Below are positions 1 through 9,020 of a stretch of DNA of 64,000 nucleotides, in pieces. Made by a program: the position numbers and the translations under genes. The notes beneath the pieces were generated by a model. It made no database searches, was not told the origin of the DNA, and saw nothing but the letters and a program-made list of their open reading frames with translations. Every line of letters starts with the position of its first letter. Positions within the stretch are counted from its first letter, which is position 1. Where the stretch lies: positions 124,001-188,000 of the forward strand of contig NZ_JABLSJ010000004.1 in the NCBI RefSeq assembly GCF_013618635.1. Reading direction: 5' to 3'. The stretch is from Thalassobacillus sp. CUG 92003 (lineage in GTDB: Bacteria > Bacillota > Bacilli > Bacillales > Halobacillaceae).

Positions 1-893
1 GCGGAGGAACTTGGCTATCACCGCTTTTGGATAGCTGAACATCATAATGCGAATGGTCTCGCATCTCCGTCTCCGGAAATTCTCATTGCTCGCATTGCTT
101 CAGAAACAGCAACCATCCGGGTCGGTTCAGGCGGCGTACTGCTCCCGCAATACAGCCCCTTGAAAGTAGCAGAAACCTTCAGAATGCTTGCGGCCATGTT
201 TCCTGAAAGGATTGATTTAGGCCTTGGTCGTTCTCCGGGAGGTTCTCAACAAACAAGGCTCGCTTTAACAGATGGCTGTCAAAAACCACTGAGTGCGTTT
301 ACTCGCCAAATTAAAGATTTACAAGGATTTATGTATAATACGTTGCCACACGACCATGCTGCCTACGGAGTGAAAGCCATGCCTTTTCCAAGCCAAAATC
401 CCGAATTATGGGTGCTTGGTCTCTCAGAAAGAGGGGCAAGGCATGCGGGGAGACGTGGAACAAATTTTACGTTCGGTCATTTTATCAATCCTGATCATGC
501 CAGTGAAACACTTCGTACATATTTTGAGACGTTTACGCCAAGTGAACAAAACGAACAACCTGCAGTAAATGTCTGCGTGTTTGTCGTGTGCGCTGAAACG
601 AAAGAGAAAGCAGAAGAGTTGGCTTTGAGTCAAGATAAATGGTTAATTCAAGTTGAAAAGGGTATAGATACGAGAGTGCCGTCTGTAAAGGAGGTTAAAC
701 AGCATACATTTACGGCGGGCGAGATGGGCATAATCGAAGACGTGCAATTGTCGGAACACCTGAACAAGTCAAACAAGCGTTAGAACGTTTAAGTGAGTTG
801 TATCAGACGGACGAGTTTTTAGTCATCACAAATATCCATGATCCAAACGAGAAAATAAAGTCTTATCGATTATTGGCAGAGGCCTTCAGATAA
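1..893 (+). pseudogene. Luciferase-like flavin-dependent monooxygenase, 5' end outside window, frameshifted near its C-terminus
   Basis: The reading frame is open from base 1 (AEELGYHRFWIAEHHN..., then GLGRSPGG), which is the bacterial luciferase-like (LLM class, MsnO8-type) TIM-barrel family that uses reduced flavin. The first frame stops at 783 after an implausible tail. The expected family ending (RRRAIVGTPEQVKQALERL, then ...YRLLAEAFR) is present in the frame beginning near 729 and ends at TAA 891-893. The switch from frame 1 to frame 3 implies a one-base deletion (or two-base insertion) around 725-735. It may be a true inactivation or a sequencing error. Identity of the family is secure; substrate unknown. 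The true start lies upstream of the window. Confidence 0.8.
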
Positions 894-917
894 TCGAGCG
901 ATAAAAGGAGGAATTCC

Positions 918-1307
918 ATGGCGCTTCACCATATCGAGATATACGTTTCGAATCTATCAGCATCAGCTCAATTTTGGAATTGGCTGCTGCAGGAATTAGG
1001 CTATCAAATCTATCAGCAGTGGCCGGAAGGTATCAGTTGGATTCATGAGGGAACTTACATAGTATTTGTACAAGCTGAAAAAGAATATGTGGCGGCAGGC
1101 TATCACCGGAAACGTATCGGCTTGAACCATCTAGCCTTCAATGCATCTTCCAAAGCACACGTCGATAAAATCACTGAGCGTCTAGTCGAAATGAATGTTC
1201 CGATCCTTTATCAGGATGCTCATCCCTACGCTGGAGGCGATGATTATTATGCTTTATACTTTGAAGATCCTGACCGCATTAAGGTAGAGGTGGTCGCCAA
1301 CGTTTAA
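918..1307 (+). CDS. VOC (glyoxalase/bleomycin-resistance fold) family protein
   Basis: This 129-aa protein fits a single vicinal-oxygen-chelate module: it opens with the typical HHIEIYVSNL strand followed by an FW..LL helix, and ends with the family's YALYFEDPDRIKVEVV strand, whose Glu-type residues often bind metal. An AAAGGAGGA ribosome site lies 6 bases before the ATG. It starts 24 bases after the frameshifted oxidoreductase and may be cotranscribed with it. VOC proteins include dioxygenases, isomerases and resistance proteins, so substrate and reaction cannot be told from sequence. It has no signal peptide and is expected to be cytosolic. Confidence 0.85.
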   Translation: MALHHIEIYVSNLSASAQFWNWLLQELGYQIYQQWPEGISWIHEGTYIVFVQAEKEYVAAGYHRKRIGLNHLAFNASSKAHVDKITERLVEMNVPILYQDAHPYAGGDDYYALYFEDPDRIKVEVVANV

Positions 1308-1559
1308 ATTCTGCAGGGATATGTTAATTAAGGCCAAATCATTAGAATGGATATAAACTTACGTCTTACCTTGTACCTAATATATAATAAAAAACCTCAA
1401 ATTCCCTCACGAAAATCCATATTTCGCTAAATTGACTGTTTCAATATACGACATCCCCTGTTAATATTTATATGGGAGTCTGTTTGCAATATTTGAACAG
1501 ACGATTGAATGATGAAAAACGATCAATATAGTTTTTCAGTATAATGTAAAAGGATGGAA

Positions 1560-2747
1560 ATGACTATGTACCTAATCCCGGCTGCTGTGATATTTATTCT
1601 CGTTGTAGGGATATATGAATGGCGCCAACACCAAAAAACATTGAACGCCTTGCCAGTCAGGGTGAATGTAAACGGGATACGCGGAAAATCAACAGTTACT
1701 CGGTTAATTACAGGAATATTAAAGGAAGCCGACTATAAAGTTGTCGGAAAAACAACTGGTACTTCAGCCCGTCTGATTTACTGGGACACGCCCGAGGAAA
1801 GGGCTATCCTACGCCGGCCTGAAGGTCCTAATATCCGGGAACAACGCATTATTGCCAAAGAAGCTGCCGATCGCGGGGCTGATTCACTCGTGAGTGAATG
1901 CATGGCCGTCAATCCTGATTACCAGATTGTTTTCCAAAATAAAATGCTGCAAGCGAATATCGGTATCATCGCGAATGTCCTAGAAGACCATATGGAAGTC
2001 ATGGGGCCGACAATCGATGAAGTTGCAGAAGCACTCGCTTCAACGATTCCCTATAGAGGGCACCTGATTTTAGTTGATGGTCCTTTTGTCGAATACTTCT
2101 CTGACATTGCTCGTAAGAGAAGGACAAAAGTCATAATGGCAGATAACGATAAAATAGATGAAGCCTATTTGCAACAATTTGATTATATGGTTTTTCCAGA
2201 TAACGCGTCTTTAGCCTTGGCAGTAGCCGAAGCTTTAGATATAGACGAAAGCACGGCTTTAAGAGGAATGTTGAAGGCACAGCCGGACCCAGGGGCCATG
2301 CGTGTGCAGAAACTCGACATTGACCATTCTTCAGCCTATTTTGTAAACGGCTTTGCAGCCAATGACGCGACATCCACAATAAATATTTGGAACAGGGTTG
2401 AAGGATTGAATTACCCTACATCCGAACCCATCATTATCATGAACTGCCGGGAGGATCGTGTGGAACGTACTGAACAATTTGCAAGAGACGTACTTCCTTT
2501 TCTACCAACTCACTATCTCGTATTGATTGGAGAACACACCCAGGCTATCAAAGAAGCTTGCTCAAACGGAACCATTGAAGTGGAGCATTTACTAGATTAT
2601 GAGGGATATACGCAAGCAAGCGTTGTGGAAGCATTACTCCCTATTATGCCTGATCGGGTGATTTACGGGGTAGGAAATTTCCACGGAGCTGCTGAATCTC
2701 TCATTGATGAGCTTGATCACCTTAAATCGACGCAAAGTATTAGCTAG
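1560..2747 (+). CDS. pgsB: Poly-gamma-glutamate synthase subunit PgsB/CapB (ATP-dependent amide ligase)
   Basis: PgsB is the catalytic subunit that polymerises glutamate through gamma-amide bonds using ATP. The product (395 aa, close to the usual ~393) has an N-terminal membrane segment (YLIPAAVIFILVVGIYEW) and then the ATP-binding motif NGIRGKSTVTRL at about residues 38-49, as in Mur-ligase-like amide ligases. The C-terminus has the conserved YGVGNFHGAAE. Three in-frame ATGs (1554, 1560, 1566) are close together; the one at 1554 overlaps the AAAAGG ribosome site at 1548-1553, so 1560 is preferred (spacing 6). It is the first gene of the order pgsB-pgsC-pgsA-capD-pgsE. No clear promoter was found: the TATAAT at 1540 is too close to the ribosome site to serve this gene. 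Confidence 0.97.
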   Translation: MTMYLIPAAVIFILVVGIYEWRQHQKTLNALPVRVNVNGIRGKSTVTRLITGILKEADYKVVGKTTGTSARLIYWDTPEERAILRRPEGPNIREQRIIAKEAADRGADSLVSECMAVNPDYQIVFQNKMLQANIGIIANVLEDHMEVMGPTIDEVAEALASTIPYRGHLILVDGPFVEYFSDIARKRRTKVIMADNDKIDEAYLQQFDYMVFPDNASLALAVAEALDIDESTALRGMLKAQPDPGAMRVQKLDIDHSSAYFVNGFAANDATSTINIWNRVEGLNYPTSEPIIIMNCREDRVERTEQFARDVLPFLPTHYLVLIGEHTQAIKEACSNGTIEVEHLLDYEGYTQASVVEALLPIMPDRVIYGVGNFHGAAESLIDELDHLKSTQSIS

Positions 2748-2759
2748 GAGGAAGGAAGT

Positions 2760-3209
2760 ATGTTTGGATCTGATTTATACATATCACTTGTATTAGGTGT
2801 TATTCTAAGTTTGATTTTTGCTGAGAAGACTGGGGTTTTACCTGCCGGGCTGGTTGTACCTGGCTATCTTGCCCTGGTATTTGATCAGCCGATCTTTTTG
2901 GCTGTCGTTTTTGTCATCAGTATTTTAACATTTATCATTGTCCATTATGGGGTTTCAAAATTCACTATTTTATACGGGCGTCGGAAGTTTGCTGCCATGC
3001 TTACGACTGGCATCGTTTTGAAACTCATTTTTGATTTTTTCTATCCTGTGATGCCCTTTGAAATAATGGAGTTACGAGGAATTGGAATTATCGTCCCAGG
3101 ATTGATGGCTAATTCGATGCAAAATCAGGGCCTGTTCATTACAGGCATCAGTACGTTCTTACTAAGTGGTCTGACATTTTTGATCATGACCATCTATTAC
3201 TTGATTTAG
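2760..3209 (+). CDS. pgsC: Poly-gamma-glutamate synthase membrane subunit PgsC/CapC
   Basis: PgsC is the small integral-membrane partner of PgsB. The 149-aa product is almost entirely hydrophobic, with about four to five membrane spans, and contains the family's N-terminal LYISLVLGVILSLIFAEKTG and the motif GLVVPGYLAL. It follows pgsB by 12 bases with the strong ribosome site AGGAGGAAGG, and precedes pgsA by 12 bases, which supports one transcript and assembly of one membrane PgsBCA complex. Length matches the family. Confidence 0.97.
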   Translation: MFGSDLYISLVLGVILSLIFAEKTGVLPAGLVVPGYLALVFDQPIFLAVVFVISILTFIIVHYGVSKFTILYGRRKFAAMLTTGIVLKLIFDFFYPVMPFEIMELRGIGIIVPGLMANSMQNQGLFITGISTFLLSGLTFLIMTIYYLI

Positions 3210-3221
3210 GATGATAATGAC

Positions 3222-4370
3222 ATGCCTCGAAAATTAACGTTCAAAGAGAAAATTGTAAAGAAAATTAAAGCGAATAAACGTTCAAGCGATAAATATGCAG
3301 TGGTTACACTTGTTATCCTTCTCTTGTTCATTTTTGGTTTCAACCAATTTTATTCACCTGATGTTCCTAAGGTAGATACACAGGACGACTCTGAATTTAC
3401 CGCCTCGTTCGTCGGAGACATGATGTTTGGGCGTTTCACGAAAGAAGTGCCTGAAGCCTATGGGGAGGATTATCTGTTAGAACATGTCCGACCTTATTTT
3501 GAAGCTTCCGATTATGTAACGGGCAATTTTGAAAATCCTGTACTCACACAAGACAAAGAAAACTACGAACCTATTGAAAAAGCAATTCAATTAAAAACAG
3601 ATCGAGCAAAAGTGAAAGAGCTTGTAGAGTCGAATTTTACGAATGTGTCGTTAGCCAATAACCACACGATGGATTATGGCCCACAAGGCATGATGGATAC
3701 ATTAGAAGTTTTTAACGATGAAGGATTAGAGTACGTCGGAGCAGGAGAGAACGCTGAGGAAGCAAATCAGATAAAGTTATCTGAACATAACGGCATCACT
3801 GTCGCAACCCTCGGCTATTCGGATGTGTACGTTGAAGGGTTTGAAGCGTTTGAATTTCGTCCTGGTATAGCATTGGCCGATCCGGAAGTGTTTTTGCAAA
3901 AAGTGAGTGAAGCAAAGCAACAAGCTGATTTGGTCATTGTCCATATGCACTGGGGAGCTGAGTATGATAACGAACCCCATCCTCGCCAGGAAAAAATCGG
4001 ACATGCGATAGCAGACGCCGGAGCAGATATCCTGGTCGGCCACCACCCTCATGTCCTGTCTCCAGTTGAAGTCTATAATGATTCTGTCATATTCTACAGT
4101 CTTGGGAATTTCATTTTTGATCAAGGTTGGTCACGAACGCGAGACAGCGCGCTTGTTAAATATGACTTACTTGAAGATGGAACCGGTCGCTTTGAAATAA
4201 CACCGACTCGCATTAGAGAAGCGCAACCTACTCCTACTAACAATATCTATAACAGGTACAAAATATTTAAACAGTTGACACGAGGGCAACCTCAAGAATA
4301 CTTCAACAAAGAAGACGGTAAATTAATTGTTGAAGTGGATCACTCAGATGTATTGGAGAAGGGGGAATAG
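3222..4370 (+). CDS. pgsA: Poly-gamma-glutamate synthesis/export protein PgsA/CapA (metallophosphatase-like)
   Basis: PgsA is the membrane-anchored extracytoplasmic subunit required for polymer elongation and export. The 382-aa product has a short basic cytoplasmic tail, one membrane anchor at about residues 26-43 (VVTLVILLLFIFGFNQFY), and a CapA-type metallophosphatase-like domain: FVGDMMFGR, GNFENP, SLANNHTMDYG, VHMHWGAEY and GHHPHVLSPVE, with many conserved His/Asp/Asn positions. It is 3 bases from the next gene, capD, so coupling is likely. The ribosome site is only weak (GGATGAT). Confidence 0.97.
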   Translation: MPRKLTFKEKIVKKIKANKRSSDKYAVVTLVILLLFIFGFNQFYSPDVPKVDTQDDSEFTASFVGDMMFGRFTKEVPEAYGEDYLLEHVRPYFEASDYVTGNFENPVLTQDKENYEPIEKAIQLKTDRAKVKELVESNFTNVSLANNHTMDYGPQGMMDTLEVFNDEGLEYVGAGENAEEANQIKLSEHNGITVATLGYSDVYVEGFEAFEFRPGIALADPEVFLQKVSEAKQQADLVIVHMHWGAEYDNEPHPRQEKIGHAIADAGADILVGHHPHVLSPVEVYNDSVIFYSLGNFIFDQGWSRTRDSALVKYDLLEDGTGRFEITPTRIREAQPTPTNNIYNRYKIFKQLTRGQPQEYFNKEDGKLIVEVDHSDVLEKGE

Positions 4371-4373
4371 GTT

Positions 4374-6035
4374 GTGGAACATAAAAATATTATCTATGTC
4401 CTTGCAGCTATCGTAGCCATTGGGTTAGGTTTTGTCTACTATGTCGAAGGTAAATTTGAAAGTGACAGAACTGAATATGAAGAAGTTGAACAATCGAGTG
4501 AAGAACCGGTTGAAACGACCCAAGGGTACGGGGTAAGTTCGTCCCATCCATTAGCTACACAAGCCGGGATCGATGTGTTGGATCAAGGCGGAAGTGCTGT
4601 TGATGCGGCGATTGCCGTATCATATATGCTTGGCGTAGTAGAGCCCTACGGATCCGGAATCGGCGGCGGTGGCGGTATGCTCGTTATGCCGGGAGGCGAA
4701 AATAGTGAACCTGTTTCTTATCAATATCGGGAAACGGTGCCGAAATCCGGTATTCCGGACAATAATTTCGGTGTTCCTGGTATTGTCAAAGGAATGGAGG
4801 CCGTTCACGAAGATTATGGCACGATGGAGATGTCGGAATTAATTCAACCCGCCATTGAGAAGGCTGAAGAAGGGTTCAAAGTGGACAAACACTTGACCAA
4901 CCGGCTCGAAGGTGCCGCACACCGCATGCGAATAAGCGAACTTGAAACATTTTTCCCTGAAGGTGAAGCCGTGCAACCCAATGATGTGATTGTGCAGCAG
5001 GAGCTCGCTGACAATTTGAAAAAAATCCAGTCTGAAGGTTCTTCAGCTTTATACTCCGGTAGTATAGGGAAGCAACTTGCTCAAAATATTCAGGGTTTAG
5101 AACAGTCAGATTTAGGTAACTTTCAAGTAGAGGTGGGTGAACCTTCACATGGTACGTTTGCAGGCATGGATGTTTATTCAGCTCCACCACCCCTGTCTGG
5201 AACCACGTTGATTCAATCACTACAGATGGCAGAGACCCTGGATATTGCTTCGTCACAAAGCAGTAATGCCGATTACATGCATTTAATCGGGGAAATATCC
5301 AAACGGGCTTACGACAACCGTCTGGACACGATTGGCGATCCCAATTTCATTGATGTGCCTAAAGACCAACTGACGAGTCAAGAATTCACAACGCAGCTAG
5401 CTGACGATATATCGATGGACGAATTATCGCAGAATTATGAAGTGGACGATTCTATGGCGGCTGACGAAGAGCATACGGATACGACTCACTTTGTCGTGGT
5501 AGATGAGAATGGTCAAATGGTTTCCGCTACCCATACCTTAAGTAACTTCTTTGGCTCAGGTCAGGAAGTCGGCGGGTTCTTTCTGAATGATCAGCTTAAG
5601 AACTTCAGTGCTGATGAAGATTCGCCAAATAGCATCGAAATAGGTAAGAGTCCCCGGAGCTTTATGAGCCCCACCATCCTGAGAAGTGAAGATCGGACAA
5701 TGGGACTCGGGTCACCCGGAGGTTCACGCATTCCTATGATCCTCTCTCAGGTGCTGACGAAACATTTAATTTTTGATGAACCATTGGAAAATACACTTGA
5801 ACAACCGAGATTTTATATAGAGGATGATAGCATTTTCTTAGAAGAACAGGCTGACCAGGAGGTCGTGAGCGAGCTTGAATCAAGAGGGTATAATGTGTAT
5901 CTCAATGAACGATCTTCCCTATACGGCGGTGTTCAGACACTCATCATGGATAAAGCCGAAGATAGATTGTATGGTGGAGCAGACCCGAGAAGATCAGGAC
6001 GAGCCATTATCAAGCAGTCTGAAAGCAGCAATTAA
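4374..6035 (+). CDS. capD: CapD-type gamma-glutamyltranspeptidase of the capsule locus
   Basis: This is a gamma-glutamyltransferase-family N-terminal nucleophile hydrolase of 553 aa. It has an N-terminal membrane anchor (IIYVLAAIVAIGLGFVYYV), the GGT region SSSHPLATQAG, and the autoprocessing/nucleophile motif TDTTHFVVVDENG with the expected nucleophile Thr at about residue 370. The C-terminus carries the GSPGGSRIP motif. In Bacillus anthracis CapD cleaves PGA and links it to peptidoglycan; in other bacilli related enzymes trim the polymer. The position after pgsBCA matches the anthrax capBCADE order, so anchoring or trimming of PGA is the likely role. GTG is taken as the start, 3 bases after pgsA. 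Confidence 0.9.
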   Translation: MEHKNIIYVLAAIVAIGLGFVYYVEGKFESDRTEYEEVEQSSEEPVETTQGYGVSSSHPLATQAGIDVLDQGGSAVDAAIAVSYMLGVVEPYGSGIGGGGGMLVMPGGENSEPVSYQYRETVPKSGIPDNNFGVPGIVKGMEAVHEDYGTMEMSELIQPAIEKAEEGFKVDKHLTNRLEGAAHRMRISELETFFPEGEAVQPNDVIVQQELADNLKKIQSEGSSALYSGSIGKQLAQNIQGLEQSDLGNFQVEVGEPSHGTFAGMDVYSAPPPLSGTTLIQSLQMAETLDIASSQSSNADYMHLIGEISKRAYDNRLDTIGDPNFIDVPKDQLTSQEFTTQLADDISMDELSQNYEVDDSMAADEEHTDTTHFVVVDENGQMVSATHTLSNFFGSGQEVGGFFLNDQLKNFSADEDSPNSIEIGKSPRSFMSPTILRSEDRTMGLGSPGGSRIPMILSQVLTKHLIFDEPLENTLEQPRFYIEDDSIFLEEQADQEVVSELESRGYNVYLNERSSLYGGVQTLIMDKAEDRLYGGADPRRSGRAIIKQSESSN

Positions 6036-6049
6036 GGAGGTGCCATGAA

Positions 6050-6487
6050 TTGAAACGATTTATTAGAGCCGTACTGCCATTTGCCCTACTATTTTTAGCA
6101 ATGGTTTTTATGACAGAATTTAAACAAATGGAAAGACTTGATGATTTGGAACAATTCCAAATTAACAGCTTTCTAAACGATATGGAAAACTCCGAAACTA
6201 ATACTAATAACACGAGCGAAAACAACTTGAATGCTTCCGAGCAGTCTTCTCAAACTGAAGAAAATGAGCAGCTTACTATGAGCAATGACACCTCGGGCAA
6301 TGAAGGAAATGAGCAGCTTACTATGAGCAATGACACCTCGGGCAATGAAGGAAATGAATACACGACTGAAAAAAGGAACGATAAAGTCATTGTTTATAAT
6401 TCAAATGGCGAAACGGTTACAGAGATTCCTCAGTCTGAATGGGAGCAGAATAAACAAACGTATGCTAATGAATATTCATTGAATTAA
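6050..6487 (+). CDS. pgsE: PgsE/CapE-like small membrane protein with acidic repeat tail
   Basis: This is a 145-aa protein: one N-terminal membrane segment (about residues 8-23, AVLPFALLFLAMVFM), then a hydrophilic, Asn/Glu/Ser/Thr-rich extracytoplasmic tail. Position (last gene of the capsule operon) and the N-terminal third resemble PgsE/CapE, which are usually only ~47-55 aa, so this is an extended form. The tail contains the 15-residue unit EQLTMSNDTSGNEGN twice in tandem, encoded by an exact DNA repeat. The start is TTG at 6050, 9 bases after AAGGAGG; an upstream ATG at 6045 gives only ATG-AAT-TGA, overlapping the TTG. Naming rests mainly on context. Confidence 0.7.
   Translation: MKRFIRAVLPFALLFLAMVFMTEFKQMERLDDLEQFQINSFLNDMENSETNTNNTSENNLNASEQSSQTEENEQLTMSNDTSGNEGNEQLTMSNDTSGNEGNEYTTEKRNDKVIVYNSNGETVTEIPQSEWEQNKQTYANEYSLN
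6266..6355 (+). repeat. Exact 45-bp tandem duplication inside the pgsE-like gene
   Basis: Bases 6266-6310 and 6311-6355 are identical and in frame, encoding two copies of a 15-residue unit. Perfect identity suggests recent expansion by slippage or unequal recombination, so copy number may vary between strains. Confidence 0.97.
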
Positions 6488-6497
6488 GGCGTTTTAG

Positions 6498-6534
6498 AAT
6501 AGTAAATCCTGACCATAGGGTTTACTATTTTTTT
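6498..6534 (+). terminator. Rho-independent terminator of the pgs/cap operon
   Basis: A 12-bp stem (6498-6509 with 6518-6529, one G-T pair) closes on an 8-base loop and runs into a T7 tract, 11 bases after the stop of the pgsE-like gene. It marks the end of the capsule operon. Confidence 0.9.
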
Positions 6535-6584
6535 ACGCAGGGCACGCTTAATGCATAACGTTAACGCAGAAAGAAGGGATAGCA

Positions 6585-7442
6585 ATGTCAGCGTTGAAAA
6601 CAGGCACGGTGCAAAAGGTGACGGTACTTAAAAAGATAACAGAAGGTTTCATTCTTGCCGGCTCTGATACATCGTATAAATTACCAAATGAAAACAATGG
6701 CGATCATGTCATCGAAATTGATCAAACAATTGACGTGTTTCTTTACCAGGACCGAAACGGAGAGGTTATCGCAACCCGCACCATCCCAGACATTCGATTA
6801 GATGCATTTGGATGGGCAGAAGTGACGGAGGTGGTACCTCACTTGGGGGTCTTCGTCCATATTGGTATAGAGAAGGATATTCTGGTATCTAAGGATTCCC
6901 TGCCTATGATATCGAGGGTGTGGCCAAGTCAGGGAGACTGGTTGTTCGTCAGTCTAGAACGGGATAAGAAAGGACGACTATTGGCTGAGCCCATTACAGA
7001 ACATGAGGTGCAAAACGATCTCTTAGCCGCGCCAACTTCATTATTGAATGAATGGACAACCGGGCGGGTTTATCGCGCCACGAAAGCTGGCTCATTTATT
7101 CTTACAGAAGAAGGCTATCGCGGGTTCATTCATCCGACGGAACGGAAGCAAGAACCTAGACTGGGAGAAACCATCGAAGGTAGGGTGATTGCCGTCAAAG
7201 AGGATGGAACGATTAATATCTCACTGCTACCTCTAAAACAAGAAAAACAATTAGAGGATGCTGAGCAGCTTGTAGCATACCTTGAAAAACATGGAGGATC
7301 GATGTCATTTGATGATAAAAGTGATCCTGAGGACATTAGAGAAGCGTTCAATATGAGTAAAGCCTCGTTTAAGCGAGCTCTAGGAAAACTAATGAAAGAA
7401 GACAGAGTTCGGCAAAACGAAGGTAAAACGATGCTTAAGTAA
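6585..7442 (+). CDS. cvfB: S1-domain RNA-binding protein CvfB (YitL family)
   Basis: This 285-aa protein fits the CvfB/YitL family: repeated S1-like OB-fold modules (for instance GWAEVTEVVPHLGVFVHIGI and TTGRVYRATKAGSFILTEEGYRGFIHPTE) followed by a C-terminal winged-helix segment (AFNMSKASFKRALGKLMKEDRV). CvfB of Staphylococcus aureus binds RNA and influences virulence gene expression; in bacilli its role is less clear. It starts after the capsule terminator with an AGAAGGGAT ribosome site, so it is a separate transcript. Cytosolic. Confidence 0.93.
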   Translation: MSALKTGTVQKVTVLKKITEGFILAGSDTSYKLPNENNGDHVIEIDQTIDVFLYQDRNGEVIATRTIPDIRLDAFGWAEVTEVVPHLGVFVHIGIEKDILVSKDSLPMISRVWPSQGDWLFVSLERDKKGRLLAEPITEHEVQNDLLAAPTSLLNEWTTGRVYRATKAGSFILTEEGYRGFIHPTERKQEPRLGETIEGRVIAVKEDGTINISLLPLKQEKQLEDAEQLVAYLEKHGGSMSFDDKSDPEDIREAFNMSKASFKRALGKLMKEDRVRQNEGKTMLK

Positions 7443-7628
7443 ATAAAAATGTTGAAGTTGAATGGCTCTGAACGGCACACTATCGTAACAAAGTGCAAAG
7501 CATTTACTTTGGTTCCTCTCTTTGTCTTAACAATGGCTGGATTCATAAGCCTATGTTTTGAACGGAGCTGTTTGAATGGCTATACTTGAAGCAAATGGTT
7601 GGATAAAAGGGAGGGAGGGGAGACTCAA

Positions 7629-8192
7629 TTGAAAATAATGACGTATATCGCGATTGGTATAGTCATCGTTATCATTGTTTTGGTAGCCCCCATGACCTAT
7701 CAAAAGCTCTCAGGAGACGAACAGGAGGGTCCGATCACCATTAGTAAAGGAAAAGAAACGGTTACCTACTCACAAGCAGAACTAAAAGATACGCTCACAC
7801 CGATCCAATATAAGGTCACGCAGCAAAATGGCACCGAAACAGCTTTTGATAACCCTTATTGGGATAATAAACAGGATGGCATATATGTCGATATCCTATC
7901 CGGAGAAGTACTCTTTAGCTCGACAGATCAATTTAAATCCGGCACAGGGTGGCCCAGTTTCACAAAACCTCTTGTAAAAGAAAATATTGTAACTAAAAAA
8001 GACGCCGGCTTACTGGGCAGTCGGACGGAGGTCAAAAGCAAAGAAGCTGACTCTCATCTAGGCCATGTGTTTGAAGATGGGCCAGAACCAACTGGCCTGC
8101 GTTATTGCATGAATTCTGCAGCTATGGAATTTATCCCAAAAGAAGATATGAAACGTGAAGGCTATGAAGACTATCTTCATCTGTTCAATTAA
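7629..8192 (+). CDS. msrB: Membrane-anchored peptide-methionine (R)-S-oxide reductase MsrB
   Basis: MsrB reduces methionine-R-sulfoxide in proteins. The core has [31 protein letters not shown] with the catalytic Cys in RYCMNS. The usual CxxC zinc-binding pairs are missing (the first site reads [12 protein letters not shown]), so this is a zinc-free type. An N-terminal segment ([19 protein letters not shown]) anchors the domain outside the membrane, where it would repair surface proteins. The ribosome site GGAGGGG at about 7613-7620 fits the TTG at 7629; a longer form from TTG 7599 would place the start before that site. The gene is alone, without msrA beside it. Confidence 0.92.
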   Translation: MKIMTYIAIGIVIVIIVLVAPMTYQKLSGDEQEGPITISKGKETVTYSQAELKDTLTPIQYKVTQQNGTETAFDNPYWDNKQDGIYVDILSGEVLFSSTDQFKSGTGWPSFTKPLVKENIVTKKDAGLLGSRTEVKSKEADSHLGHVFEDGPEPTGLRYCMNSAAMEFIPKEDMKREGYEDYLHLFN

Positions 8193-8330
8193 AATCTCTG
8201 TCACATCTCAGTGAAGCCAGGTAAGGGCGTTCCGGTCCCAAGAGCACCCCATGCCCACGGAAAGCGATCCGTTTTCCCAGCCAGCATCCGCATACACAGA
8301 AGTCTCGAAGTGCTGATAAGGTTTTTATGT

Positions 8331-8804
8331 TTATGAGAGGTTACGTTTGCTAATCGACCTCGTCAGCAAGAAATAATATAGATCTAACACAATCAGTCCA
8401 ATGACATAGGCGAGAAACGTGTAGAATATATTCCAATCGTTACTATATACAACTTTTTCAAAATGCTGAGCAAGTATTTCCGCCCCGTTTAAAAATAGTA
8501 TAAATCCTAAGTACACGGCATACCGCTTCAATTTCTTAACATATATCATGTAAATAAACAGAATGGCGGCTGATGGATTGTAACCAAAGTCGATATAAAT
8601 GGAGTTGAAAATTAATAAATCGGCTTCAGGATAAAGGGTCCAGAACCCCCATTCCATACCGATTTGGTTAAGGGTCACCGATAATAATGACATAAAGGGT
8701 GCGACAGTCAAAAATAATATAGGAACCTTTCTGCAAACTAGGATCGCAATTGACCAAGGAATGATAAAACCTACGATCAGATTAAAAAGAATGGGAAACA
8801 CCAC
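8331..8804 (-). CDS. Small multi-span membrane protein (CBO0543-like), paralogue of 12343-12801
   Basis: The 157-aa product has about five hydrophobic segments and no soluble domain. It shares order and motifs with the protein encoded at 12343-12801: an N-terminal ILFN..VGFIIPW, an N-x-x-G-x-x-x-GFW element, a central FN...DFGYNP, and a C-terminal WNIFYTFLAYVIGL. It resembles small membrane proteins annotated in bacilli and clostridia as CBO0543 family, recalled from memory and not verified. Function unknown. Confidence 0.7.
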   Translation of the reverse strand: MVFPILFNLIVGFIIPWSIAILVCRKVPILFLTVAPFMSLLSVTLNQIGMEWGFWTLYPEADLLIFNSIYIDFGYNPSAAILFIYMIYVKKLKRYAVYLGFILFLNGAEILAQHFEKVVYSNDWNIFYTFLAYVIGLIVLDLYYFLLTRSISKRNLS

Positions 8805-9020
8805 TTTTTCACATTTAGTATAGTGGTAGTATCCGCTTAGGAATTAATTTCATAATAGGAAAAAATTACAATTTAACATGATGAAGACGTTAAGCCCTCC
8901 AGGCAACGCTTTGTTTGCAGATGCAGGAATAGGATATATAAAAAAATCGAAATGCCCCCTCACTCGCAGCGTTCTCCCGTAAGCGAGTTGAATGGATTGA
9001 CGCAAACAGCAATCGCTAAT

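Noticed and set aside
1540-1545. TATAAT as the -10 of the pgs operon
   Set aside because: It ends only 3 bases before the AAAAGG ribosome site; a transcript starting 6-7 bases downstream would lack that site. No matching -35 was convincing.
3777-4124. Antisense frames inside pgsA, capD, opuF, tkt, gyrase-like genes and others
   Set aside because: They mirror strong coding frames on the other strand, lack ribosome sites and match no family.
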